DNA of 64,000 nt from WTFV01 sp965200895 (GTDB taxonomy: Bacteria; Acidobacteriota; Vicinamibacteria; Vicinamibacterales; UBA8438). A program made the position numbers and the translations under genes. The notes under the pieces were generated by a model. The model was not told where the DNA came from. It was given only the letters and a program-made list of their open reading frames with translations, and made no database searches. Below are positions 1-12,869 of the stretch, one piece after another; the first letter of the stretch is position 1; each line of letters starts with the position of its first letter. The DNA is taken from contig CBDAVM010000002.1 of the NCBI GenBank assembly GCA_965200895.1, forward strand, positions 930,001 through 994,000, in the 5' to 3' direction.

Positions 1-1
1 G

Positions 2-400
2 GGTATCCGGGGCACCTTCTTCTTCAACGTCGGGGCCGCCGCCATAGCCGGCCAGCCGTGGAATCTGTTCTCCACGCACGAGGAGTGGGTCCGACCGCTG
101 GTCGGGTACCGGGCGAATTACCTGGCCGACGTGGAAGGACGGACCAGCGAGCCGGTCTTCGGCGCCCCCGTTCTCGTGAGCGGGTTCCGCCTCAACAACG
201 CACGCGCCGCCTACGGCTTCGGTCTCACGACGTTCGCCATCGGCTTCCCGATCCACCTGGACTGGTCCTGGCCGACGCTCTTCAACGAGAACTGGGAAAA
301 TTCCGTCTTCGCAACCGAGGCGCAGTACGCCGGCTTCCTGCGCGGCAGCGACTACTTCCGGAAGGTGCGCTTCTCGCTCTGGATCGGCTACGACTTCTGA
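2..400 (+). CDS. C-terminal end of an outer-membrane beta-barrel protein (5' end outside window)
   Basis: The open frame runs in from the left edge and stops at 400, giving about 132 residues. Hydrophobic and aromatic residues alternate throughout, as in transmembrane beta-strands, and the chain ends in SLWIGYDF. A terminal Phe is the usual recognition signal for the BAM outer-membrane assembly machinery. The start (GIRGTFFFNVGAA) resembles the last strands of BamA/TamA-like or TolB-linked surface barrels, but the diagnostic N-terminal part is missing, so the family cannot be fixed. Location in the outer membrane is inferred from this C-terminus alone. Confidence 0.6.
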   Translation, partial: GIRGTFFFNVGAAAIAGQPWNLFSTHEEWVRPLVGYRANYLADVEGRTSEPVFGAPVLVSGFRLNNARAAYGFGLTTFAIGFPIHLDWSWPTLFNENWENSVFATEAQYAGFLRGSDYFRKVRFSLWIGYDF

Positions 401-557
401 GGAGCGGAGCCCGGACGAGATTCCGAACCGGGAAGTCCGCACCCTGGAACGCGGACATCCCGGAGAGGTCTGCCGCGGGCGGGAGAAGCGGGAGCCGCAG
501 CTTTCGGCGCATCCGACCTCTCCGCCCTTTCCGGACGGCGCCGGAAATTTCCGGGCC

Positions 558-2072
558 TCAGATCTCCGTGAGCCGGACGACGCTGTCGTTCAGGTCCAGG
601 ACCACGCGATAGTCGCCCAGAAAGGTGTGGCCGATGATGCCGCCGATGTGGAACCCCAACAGGGCGCTCGGGCGATGCAGATTGAGAACGACGACCGAGA
701 AGTTGTCGAACCGGATACGGTCGAAGCCGAGGTTGACTCCGGGCAGCAGAAACGCGTCGTCGTCCCACCCCGATGTCCCGTAGACGCGCAGCGGGATATG
801 GCGGACCGGAACCATGCCGAGCGAGTTGGCGGTGCTCAGGCTGATCGAGATGACCTCGCCACCCGTGTCGACGATGAAGCTCTTCTGAACCGAGCCGTTG
901 ATGATGCCGCGCACGAGTGCGAGGCGGTGGAAGCGCATCGGCAGCTCGACGTCCGCGGGCGGCTGCGGCGGCAGCTCGCGGGCGATCACGATGCGGTGAT
1001 TCTCGTAGTCGACGATAGCCGACATCCCGAGGGCGAGCGGTGAGAAGCTGTTCTCGCTGCGAGTCGCGGGCAGACCCTGCAGTGGCGGGTTCTTGATCAG
1101 GGCCGGCACGTTCTCCACGACCAAGCTGCCGATCTCGAGGGTGTCCGCGCGACCCAGCTCCAGTCCGCGCATGCCGACCCGGCCGACGCCGGCGCTCAGG
1201 GTGTTGGTGATCGGCCGGACGCCGACGCGCTGTGCGGTCGCCTGCGAGAGAACCATCTGCTCGGCGCCGGTATCGACGACAAGATCAATCTCGCTGCCCC
1301 CGTTCACACGGCCGCGCACGATGACCTTGTCGCGCTGGAGCCGGAACGGGATGGTGTGCACCGTGTCCAGCCGCTCCGGCGCAATGTAGACCGGCACGCG
1401 CTCGCCGAATGATCGCAGGAACCGTATCTCGGACCGGGCCCACTCGATTTTCTGGTCCATGCGGGTGCCGGTCAGAAATCCCACGTAGGACTCGAAAGCG
1501 TCTGCGGCCCAGTCGTACCGCTGCAAGCGCCGGTACAACGAGCCCAGGGTGTGATAGAACTCGCCGCGCGGGTCACGGGCGATGGCCGCCTGCAGCTCCA
1601 CGAGCCCGTCTTCGAGCCGCCCCCGAGCCACGAGACTGCGACCGAGCCCGTGGCGCGCCATGGCGCTGTCCGGGTCCGTGGAGAGAATCTCCAGATATAC
1701 CTGCTCCGCTTCGTTGAAGAGCCCGAACGCCCACAACGCGTCCGCGTACAACGCCCGGTACTCGGAATCGACGGGATCGAGGCTGTAGAGGAAGTCCGCC
1801 TCCTGCTGAGCGCGCGAGAACTCCGCGATGTGCAGAAGCGACTTGAGCAGACCGCCGGACGCACGCAGAAGCTGATCGGGTCGAGCGCCCTGCTTCGCGT
1901 TCTCGTAGGCGGAGAGCGCCTCCCAGTACCGCTGATCGCCGTAGAGGAGTTCGGCGAGCTGCAGCCGCACCTCGCTGCGCGCCGAGTCGGTGGTCGATTC
2001 GGCGCCGATGAGGATTGGCGCCGCAACGCAGAACGCAAGCGCGACGAACGTTCTCCGGCAACAGAGCCGCAT
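558..2072 (-). CDS. secreted TPR protein with two retropepsin-like aspartyl protease domains
   Basis: The start at 2072 is chosen because an AGGGAGGA ribosome site lies just upstream and the product then begins with a signal peptide (MRLCCRRTFVALAFCVAAP). An upstream in-frame start at 2144 would bury that signal. Residues about 30-200 carry degenerate tetratricopeptide repeats. Two retropepsin-type active-site motifs follow: VVDTGAEQ with Asp about 267 and IVDTGGEV with Asp about 402. Single-domain retropepsins dimerise, whereas two DTG motifs in one chain suggest a self-contained pseudo-dimer. Expected to act in the periplasm or at the surface; the substrate is unknown. It stands alone downstream of the nuo pair on the same strand. 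Confidence 0.8.
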   Translation of the reverse strand: MRLCCRRTFVALAFCVAAPILIGAESTTDSARSEVRLQLAELLYGDQRYWEALSAYENAKQGARPDQLLRASGGLLKSLLHIAEFSRAQQEADFLYSLDPVDSEYRALYADALWAFGLFNEAEQVYLEILSTDPDSAMARHGLGRSLVARGRLEDGLVELQAAIARDPRGEFYHTLGSLYRRLQRYDWAADAFESYVGFLTGTRMDQKIEWARSEIRFLRSFGERVPVYIAPERLDTVHTIPFRLQRDKVIVRGRVNGGSEIDLVVDTGAEQMVLSQATAQRVGVRPITNTLSAGVGRVGMRGLELGRADTLEIGSLVVENVPALIKNPPLQGLPATRSENSFSPLALGMSAIVDYENHRIVIARELPPQPPADVELPMRFHRLALVRGIINGSVQKSFIVDTGGEVISISLSTANSLGMVPVRHIPLRVYGTSGWDDDAFLLPGVNLGFDRIRFDNFSVVVLNLHRPSALLGFHIGGIIGHTFLGDYRVVLDLNDSVVRLTEI

Positions 2073-2212
2073 GCGTATCCTCCCTGAGCGATACCCGACC
2101 ACAGCACGCGCACCGTGGAGAAACCGGGTGAGGCCCGCGCTCATCGGCGGCCTCTACAGGCGGCCACGAGGTGTGCGCGGGTATCCCGGTGCGCCAACCT
2201 GAGCACGAGACA

Positions 2213-2683
2213 CTACCGCGTGTAGTGCTCGATGGGAACGCCGTCGTACATCTCGTCGACGCGCAGGATCTGGGCGTTCCGGCTGTAGGTGCCCAGCTCG
2301 TAGTCCTCGCTCATGATGAGCGCCTTCACCGGCTTGGTCGGGCAGACTTCCGCGCAGAGGCCGCAGAACGAGCAGCGGGACAGGTTGAAGTCGAAGTAGT
2401 CGAGCACCTTGATCTTGTGCCCCGGCTCGCGGTGGCCACCCAGATTGATCAACTCGTCCGGACAGACCTTCGCGCACTGGTCGCACACGATACAGGTCTG
2501 CGCACCGGTTTCCGGCTCGACCTGCAGTCGCAACACGCCCCGGAAGCGGGGCGCCACCGGCCGTCGTTCTTCCGGGTACTGAAAGGTGAACGCCGGCTGC
2601 GGGGTGTACTTGAGGGTGACCCAGAGTCCCTTGAGCAGGTCCACGAGGAACACGGTCCGGAAGAACTTGGCCAGGAACAGCAC
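2213..2683 (-). CDS. nuoI: NADH-quinone oxidoreductase subunit I (two 4Fe-4S ferredoxin domain)
   Basis: The 156-residue product has two cysteine sets, CIVCDQCAKVCP and CSFCGLCAEVCP, the ligands of clusters N6a and N6b of complex I. The N-terminus (FFRTVFLVDLLKGLWVTLKY) matches the amphipathic membrane-contact helices of NuoI. It starts with GTG at 2683, six bases after the nuoB stop, so the two genes are co-transcribed. NuoI passes electrons from the peripheral arm towards NuoB and quinone. No other nuo gene is in the window, so the pair is detached from the rest of a complex I operon, or it serves a partial complex. Confidence 0.9.
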   Translation of the reverse strand: MLFLAKFFRTVFLVDLLKGLWVTLKYTPQPAFTFQYPEERRPVAPRFRGVLRLQVEPETGAQTCIVCDQCAKVCPDELINLGGHREPGHKIKVLDYFDFNLSRCSFCGLCAEVCPTKPVKALIMSEDYELGTYSRNAQILRVDEMYDGVPIEHYTR

Positions 2684-2689
2684 GTCGAC

Positions 2690-3250
2690 CTACCCCCGAT
2701 CCTCGACGAGGACAGGCTCGGTCTGCCCCGCCATGATCACCCGCTCCTTGCGGAGGATCGTGTTTTCCTTGCGGATCTTGTCCTGCAGCCGCATCAGCCC
2801 GTAGAGCAGCGCTTCGGGGCGGGGCGGACAGCCCGAGACGTACACGTCCACCGGCACGATCTTGTCGACCCCCTGCAGCACGCTGTACGTGGGAAAGGGA
2901 CCGCCGGCGTTGGAGCAGCTCCCCATCGAAATGACCCACTTCGGCTCCGGCATCTGGTCGTACAGCCGCCGCAGCACGGGCGCCATCTTCTTCGTGACCG
3001 TGCCCGCCACGATCATCAGATCCGACTGCCGCGGCGACGCGCGAAAGACCTCGGCCCCGAACCGCGCGATGTCGTAGCGCGATGTCGAGGTCGCGATCAT
3101 CTCGATTGCGCAGCACGCAAGGCCGAAGCCCATCGGCCAGAGGGACGACTGCCGCGCCCAGTTGAGGACCCGGTCGAGATTGGTCGTGATGAAGTTGTCT
3201 TCGAAGCGATGATCGATGAGACCCATCTGGCTGGATTCCGTGGCCGCCAC
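2690..3250 (-). CDS. nuoB: NADH-quinone oxidoreductase subunit B
   Basis: The 186-residue product has the NuoB/PSST signature: the adjacent cysteines of ACCAIEM, then GSCSNAGG and GCPPRPEAL, which together ligate the terminal cluster N2. N2 reduces quinone in complex I. Length is normal for the family. The start given is GTG at 3250; an internal ATG at 3226 (MGLIDHRFE) is also plausible because neither has a clear ribosome site. nuoI follows within six bases. A ferredoxin gene lies just upstream on the same strand (stop at 3282), making a three-gene iron-sulfur cluster. Confidence 0.92.
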   Translation of the reverse strand: MAATESSQMGLIDHRFEDNFITTNLDRVLNWARQSSLWPMGFGLACCAIEMIATSTSRYDIARFGAEVFRASPRQSDLMIVAGTVTKKMAPVLRRLYDQMPEPKWVISMGSCSNAGGPFPTYSVLQGVDKIVPVDVYVSGCPPRPEALLYGLMRLQDKIRKENTILRKERVIMAGQTEPVLVEDRG

Positions 3251-3281
3251 AAGAGGGGACGGCGTTATCGTTCAGCGTCGC

Positions 3282-3545
3282 CTACTTGCCCTCGTACCAC
3301 TCGGCATTGGTCTCGATGAAGCTCTCCCACTCCTCCGGCACCTCGTCGTTGGCGAAAATCGCCTCGACGGGACACGCAGGCACGCAGGCGCCGCAGTCGA
3401 TGCACTCATCCGGATGGATGTAGAGCATCGTCTCCGCTTCGAACTCTTCCTCGTCCTTGCGCGGGTGGATGCAATCGACCGGACACACGTCAACGCAGGC
3501 GGTGTCCTTCGTGCCGACACACGGCTCACAGATCGAATAGGCCAT
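3282..3545 (-). CDS. fdxA: small FdxA-type ferredoxin
   Basis: This 87-residue protein begins MAYSICEPCVGTKDTACVDVC and continues with CIDCGACVPACPVEAIF. The first cysteine set has the FdxA arrangement, usually a 3Fe-4S or atypical 4Fe-4S cluster; the second is a standard 4Fe-4S site. The C-terminal tail is acidic. A strong GGAGGA site precedes the ATG. It is a soluble one-electron carrier, and the large pyruvate:ferredoxin oxidoreductase about 4 kb away is a possible partner, as is the NuoBI module next to it. Both partnerships are inferred from proximity only. Confidence 0.88.
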   Translation of the reverse strand: MAYSICEPCVGTKDTACVDVCPVDCIHPRKDEEEFEAETMLYIHPDECIDCGACVPACPVEAIFANDEVPEEWESFIETNAEWYEGK

Positions 3546-3724
3546 TCATTTCCTCCGAACTACGCCAACCAGTATTGCGGCCCACAGAATAACAGGCTGG
3601 TCAGCCAGGGATCAAGGCGAAGACGCGAAGACACGAAGAAGACGCGAAGACGGATCGCCGCGGCCCGGCGCCGCGACCTCCGGTGGACGCGGTCCGACCA
3701 CCCGCGGTACGATTCGATCCCCGC

Positions 3725-4690
3725 ATGACAGCCCCCGTTCCCGTCGCGTTCATTCGCGGGCGGCCGACGCGCTCCGGCGAGTTGCCCCGCGCCGTCAAGC
3801 CGCCCTGGCTGCGGGTCAGGGCGCCCGGCAGCCCCGGCTATCTGCGGCTCGCCCGCCTGACCCGCGATCTCGCCCTGAACACCGTGTGCCGGGAAGCGAG
3901 CTGCCCGAACATCGGCGAGTGCTGGCAGCACGGCACCGCCACGTTCATGATTCTGGGCAGCATCTGCACGCGGTCATGCGGCTACTGCAACGTGGTCCAC
4001 GGCACGCCGGGGGCCGTCGATCCCGACGAGCCGACGCGGCTGGCGGAGGCCGTGGCCGCGCTCGGTCTCGGTCATGTGGTCGTCACGTCGGTCGACCGCG
4101 ACGATCTGCCGGACGGCGGCGCCTCCGTGTTCGCGGCCACGATTCACGCCATCCGGCAGCGCCTGTCGACCTGTCGCGTGGAGGTGCTCGTTCCCGACTT
4201 CTCCGGCCGCGACCGCGACCTGGAGTGCGTGCTCGAGGCCGGCCCCGACGTGCTCAACCACAACCTGGAGACCGTCGAACGCCTCTACCGCACCGCCCGG
4301 CCCGGCGGGCGCTACCACCGGGCGTTGCGGCTGCTCGACCACGCGCGGCGGCGGCGCCCGTCCACGCCGACCAAGTCCGGGATCATGGTCGGCCTCGGCG
4401 AGTCGCACGACGAGATCCGGACCGCGCTGGCCGATCTGCGCCGCGTGGGCTGCGCCATCCTCACCATCGGCCAGTACCTGCGGCCGTCGGTCGCGCATCT
4501 GCCGGTGGCGCGCTACTACCACCCCGACGAGTTCGCGGCGCTGAAGGAGCACGCCATCGGCCTCGGCTTCCGACACGTCGAGTCCGGACCGCTCGTGCGC
4601 AGCTCCTACCACGCGCACGAGCAGGCCGATGCGTTGGACGGCCGCGCTGCGCAGGCGTCTGCGGGGCCTCAGCGCCGCTTCGGCCGGTAG
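3725..4690 (+). CDS. lipA: lipoyl synthase (radical SAM)
   Basis: LipA inserts two sulfurs into protein-bound octanoyl groups to make lipoate. Both cluster motifs are present: CREASCPNIGEC, the auxiliary 4Fe-4S cluster sacrificed as sulfur donor, and CTRSCGYC, the radical-SAM CxxxCxxC. Also present are GATVTSVDRDDLPDG-like and family-typical LNHNLETV-like segments (HVVVTSVDRDDL, NHNLETVERLY) and the C-terminal SGPLVRSSYHA. The start at 3725 (MTAPVPVAF) is the best ATG, giving 321 residues; no strong ribosome site is visible, so it is tentative. The last 22 bases overlap the convergent lpdA, whose lipoamide substrate LipA helps make. Confidence 0.94.
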   Translation: MTAPVPVAFIRGRPTRSGELPRAVKPPWLRVRAPGSPGYLRLARLTRDLALNTVCREASCPNIGECWQHGTATFMILGSICTRSCGYCNVVHGTPGAVDPDEPTRLAEAVAALGLGHVVVTSVDRDDLPDGGASVFAATIHAIRQRLSTCRVEVLVPDFSGRDRDLECVLEAGPDVLNHNLETVERLYRTARPGGRYHRALRLLDHARRRRPSTPTKSGIMVGLGESHDEIRTALADLRRVGCAILTIGQYLRPSVAHLPVARYYHPDEFAALKEHAIGLGFRHVESGPLVRSSYHAHEQADALDGRAAQASAGPQRRFGR

Positions 4691-6099
4691 ACGTGGGCGC
4701 TCCGCCCGAAGAAGACCTCGGCGGCCTCGGCGAACGTCTCGGAGACGGTCGGGTGCGGATGGATCGCGCCGGCGAGATCGGCGGCGGTCAGCCCCTTCTC
4801 CACTGCGACCACCCCTTCGGCGATCAGCTCTCCCGCTCCCACGCCGACCAGCCCCGCCCCGAGCACCCGACCGGACGCCGGATCGAGGACGAGCTTGGTC
4901 ACGCCCTCGGCGCGGCCGAGGGTGAGCGCCCGCCCGGACGCGCCCCACGGGAACCGGGCAACCCGGACGGTGCGGCCCGCCGCGGCGGCCTCCGCCTCGG
5001 TGAGACCGCACCAGGCCACCTCCGGGTCCGTGAAGACGACGGCGGGCACCGCCCGCGGCGCGTACGACGCCGCGTTCCCGGTAATGGCGTCGACGGCGAC
5101 GCGGGCCTCGGCGAACGCCTTGTGCGCGAGCAGCGGCTCGCCCGCCACGTCGCCGACGGCGAAGATCGACGGCTCGGCGGTCCGGCGCTGCGCGTCGACG
5201 CGGATGAAACCGCGGGCGTCCCGCTCCACCCGCGTGCGCTCCAGACCTGCCCCCTCCGTGTTCGGCGCGCGTCCGACCGCCACCAGCACGCGGTCGAACC
5301 GCTCGGTCCGCGCCTCGCCCCCTGCCGGTTCGAGCCTGGCGTCGATGCCGTCGGGGCCCGCCGCCAGCTTGCGCACGGACGTGTTCAGATGCACCGTGCG
5401 CACCGTCTTCGCGATGCGCCGCGCGAGAATCCGCACGAGGTCGGCGTCCGCGCCCGGCAGCAGGCCGCCGGTCATCTCGACGACGGTGACGGTGGACCCC
5501 AGGGCGGCATGGACGGTCCCCAGCTCCAGACCGATGTAGCCGCCGCCCACCACCAGCAGCGACGCCGGCACGCCGTCCGGATCGAGGGCGCGCGTCGAAT
5601 CGAGCACCCGGGGGTCGTCGAGGGCCAGCGCCGCGGGGCGGGCGGGGCGGGATCCGGTCGCCACGATGGCGTGCTCGAACGCGATCCGCCGCGGCGCGCC
5701 CCCGGCGCCGTCACCGACCGGGGTCACCTGCAGCGTCCGCGCGTCCTCGAACGCCGCGCGCCCCTGCACGCAGGTCACGCCCCGCTGTTTCGACAGCAGG
5801 GCCAGCCCGCCGGTGAGCTTCGCGACAACCTCGTCCTTCCACGCCCGCAGGCGGTCGACGTCGATGGCGGGCTCGCCGAACGAGATGCCCCAGCGCACCG
5901 CCGCGCGGGCGTCGGTCACCACCTTCGCCGCGTGCAGCAGCGCCTTCGACGGCATGCAGCCGCGGTACAGGCAGACGCCGCCGGGGCGCGGCGCCTCGTC
6001 GATCAGGGTGACCTGCAGTCCGCGGTCCGCGGCCAGGAACGCCGCCGTGTACCCGCCGGGCCCCGCACCGATGATGGCCAGTTGCGTTTTCTCGGTCAT
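4669..6099 (-). CDS. lpdA: dihydrolipoyl dehydrogenase
   Basis: The true start is ATG 6099 (MTEKTQLAIIGAGPGGYTAAF); the open frame continues upstream without coding character. The 476-residue length is typical. The FAD-binding GAGPGG lies near residue 10, the redox-active disulfide is in GGVCLYRGCMPSKAL, the NAD fold is VVGGGYIGLELG, and the catalytic HPHPTVSETF lies near the C-terminus. It reoxidises lipoamide on 2-oxoacid dehydrogenase or glycine-cleavage complexes with NAD+. No E1 or E2 gene is nearby. Its 3' end overlaps convergent lipA by 22 bases, so antisense effects on both transcripts are possible. Confidence 0.94.
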   Translation of the reverse strand: MTEKTQLAIIGAGPGGYTAAFLAADRGLQVTLIDEAPRPGGVCLYRGCMPSKALLHAAKVVTDARAAVRWGISFGEPAIDVDRLRAWKDEVVAKLTGGLALLSKQRGVTCVQGRAAFEDARTLQVTPVGDGAGGAPRRIAFEHAIVATGSRPARPAALALDDPRVLDSTRALDPDGVPASLLVVGGGYIGLELGTVHAALGSTVTVVEMTGGLLPGADADLVRILARRIAKTVRTVHLNTSVRKLAAGPDGIDARLEPAGGEARTERFDRVLVAVGRAPNTEGAGLERTRVERDARGFIRVDAQRRTAEPSIFAVGDVAGEPLLAHKAFAEARVAVDAITGNAASYAPRAVPAVVFTDPEVAWCGLTEAEAAAAGRTVRVARFPWGASGRALTLGRAEGVTKLVLDPASGRVLGAGLVGVGAGELIAEGVVAVEKGLTAADLAGAIHPHPTVSETFAEAAEVFFGRSAHVYRPKRR

Positions 6100-6176
6100 T
6101 TGTCCCGTCTGCAGTGACCGCAAGGCGCCCGATGCCCGGCCGCGTTGGACCCGCCGACCGCGTCCGGGGCACGTAC

Positions 6177-6255
6177 CCTCGTCTACACTGCACGGCAGGC
6201 AACCGGCGCCGCGCGCGTCGAGCGGGTCCCGGTCACCAACCTCGTCTACACTGCA
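6177..6255 (+). promoter_or_regulatory. 16-base direct repeat holding two TACACT boxes upstream of the peptidase gene
   Basis: The 16-mer CCTCGTCTACACTGCA occurs at 6177-6192 and again, identical, at 6240-6255. Each copy holds TACACT, a fair match to a -10 hexamer. They lie in the divergent gap between lpdA (start 6099) and the M49-like gene (start 6274). The second copy is too close to the ATG for a long leader, and GGAGG lies between it and the ATG. They could be tandem promoters or operator half-sites; this is inference. Confidence 0.4.
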
Positions 6256-6273
6256 TTGTAGGAGGTCGAGCAA

Positions 6274-7941
6274 ATGATCAGACCCGCCTGCGCCGCGATC
6301 GGCCTCGCTGCGCTGATCGCCGCCGCTGATCCCGTCGTACAGGGCCAACCGTCGGGAGCCACGATGACCCCCCTCTTCGCCTCGGTCGATATCGGAGCCG
6401 ACATCGCTTCGTTGCCGCGGTCCGAACGCGCAGCACTCGCGCGGATCATCGACGCGGCGCGGGTCATGGACGCGCTGTTCCTCGAGCAGGTATGGGCCGG
6501 CAACCCCGCGATGCTGCTCGCGCTGCAGGGCGAACAGAGTGCGAGCCGCCGGGCGCAGCTCGCCTTCTTCCTGGTCAACAAGGGGCCCTGGTCCCGCGTC
6601 GAGGGGAACCGGGCGTTCATCCCCGGGGCGCCGCGCAAGCCGGAAGGCGCTGCGTACTATCCGCCGGACGCGACGCGCGACGAGGTCGCGGCCTGGATCG
6701 AGGGCCTGTCCGCAGCGGAGCGGGAGGCCGCCACCGGCTTCTTCACCGTCATCCGGCGCGGGCCGGAGGGCGGGCTGCGCGCGTTGCCCTACAGCGTGGC
6801 GTATCAGGGACCGCTCGCCGTGGCGGCCGGACACCTGCGGGCCGCCGCCGACCTGACCGCCGAGCCGACCCTTGCACGCTACCTGCGGACCCGCGCGGAC
6901 GCCTTCGCGTCGAACGAATACTACGAGAGCGACGTGGCGTGGATGCAGCTCGACGCGGCCATCGAGCCGACCATCGGCCCCTACGAGGTGTACGAGGACG
7001 AATGGTTCAACTACAAGGCGGCCTTCGAGGCCTTCGTCACCATCCGCGATGACGCCGAAACCGCGCAGCTCGCCCGTTTCGGAGCGGAGTTGCAGGATCT
7101 CGAGGACAACCTGCCGATCGACCCCGCCTGGCGCGACCCCGAGCTGGGCGCGCTGGCGCCGATCCGCGTGGTCAACGTCGTGTTCACGGCTGGCGACGCC
7201 AACAGCGGCGTGCAGACCGCCGCGTTCAACCTGCCCAACGACGAGCGGGTCATCCGCGACCACGGCTCGAAGCGGGTCATGCTGAAGAACGTCCAGGAGG
7301 CGAAGTTCCAGTGGGTGTTGACGCCGATATCGGCGCTGGCGCTGCCGTCCAGCGAGCGGGGCGACATCTCGTTCGACGCGTTCTTCACGCACATCCTGAT
7401 GCACGAGCTGATGCACGGGCTCGGGCCGCATTCCACCACCGTCGACGGGCGCGAAACCACTGTCCGGCAGGCCCTGCGCGAGACCTACAGCACCATCGAG
7501 GAGGCAAAGGCCGACGTCTCGGGCCTGTGGGCGCTGCACTTCCTGATCGACAAGGGTGTCATCGACCGCTCCCTGGAACGCTCGATCTACACGACGTTCC
7601 TCGCCTCGACGTTCCGCTCGATCCGCTTCGGCATCAACGAGGCCCACGGGCGCGGCGTGGCGATCCAACTCAACACCTTCCTCGACGCCGGCGCGGTGCA
7701 GGTCGGACCGGACGGACGGTTCCGTGTGAACCATGCGCGCATCCGGGACGCGGTGGAAGGACTGACCCGCCGCCTGATGACCATCCAGGCGCAAGGCGAC
7801 TACGACGAGGCGAATCGCGTGCTGGAGACGCTGGGCGTGGTGCGGCCGGAGGTACAGCGCGTGCTCGACCGGCTGGGCGGCGTGCCGATCGACATCCAGC
7901 CCCGGTACGTCACCGCGGAGGAGCTCGCAGCAGGCTTCTGA
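6274..7941 (+). CDS. exported M49-like (dipeptidyl-peptidase III family) zinc peptidase
   Basis: The 555-residue protein has an N-terminal hydrophobic stretch (AAIGLAALIAAADPV) that could be a signal peptide or lipid-free anchor. The zinc motif is HELMH at about residues 377-381, followed by GLGPH. The third ligand motif is EEAKAD, about 28 residues later (E409/E410), as in the EECRAE motif of family M49. Classical DPP III has a hexapeptide HEXXGH; the pentapeptide HEXXH here is a minority bacterial form. It would cleave short peptides. GGAGG lies nine bases before the ATG. It is monocistronic, convergent with the oxidoreductase gene 27 bases downstream. Confidence 0.78.
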   Translation: MIRPACAAIGLAALIAAADPVVQGQPSGATMTPLFASVDIGADIASLPRSERAALARIIDAARVMDALFLEQVWAGNPAMLLALQGEQSASRRAQLAFFLVNKGPWSRVEGNRAFIPGAPRKPEGAAYYPPDATRDEVAAWIEGLSAAEREAATGFFTVIRRGPEGGLRALPYSVAYQGPLAVAAGHLRAAADLTAEPTLARYLRTRADAFASNEYYESDVAWMQLDAAIEPTIGPYEVYEDEWFNYKAAFEAFVTIRDDAETAQLARFGAELQDLEDNLPIDPAWRDPELGALAPIRVVNVVFTAGDANSGVQTAAFNLPNDERVIRDHGSKRVMLKNVQEAKFQWVLTPISALALPSSERGDISFDAFFTHILMHELMHGLGPHSTTVDGRETTVRQALRETYSTIEEAKADVSGLWALHFLIDKGVIDRSLERSIYTTFLASTFRSIRFGINEAHGRGVAIQLNTFLDAGAVQVGPDGRFRVNHARIRDAVEGLTRRLMTIQAQGDYDEANRVLETLGVVRPEVQRVLDRLGGVPIDIQPRYVTAEELAAGF

Positions 7942-7968
7942 TCATGAGCGGCCGTGCATCCCCGGCCT

Positions 7969-12675
<4,707 letters not shown>

Positions 12676-12869
12676 GGCGACGTTTCTCCAGGGATTACGC
12701 AACCGGTCAGGCCGCACCAGACAACCGCGCGCCGAACGACGGATTGGCGCACCGACCCACGGTCCACAGGCATTGTAGCGACGGCGGGGCCGCGCGGCAA
12801 TGCCGACGACGACCGAGGCCGTCGCGATCGTCGCGATGGCGGTCCGGACGATTCCGGTAAGATCGGTGG

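Noticed and set aside
6100..7794. Minus-strand frame extending lpdA to over 1000 residues
   Set aside because: LpdA homology starts exactly at ATG 6099; the rest is antisense to the M49-like gene.
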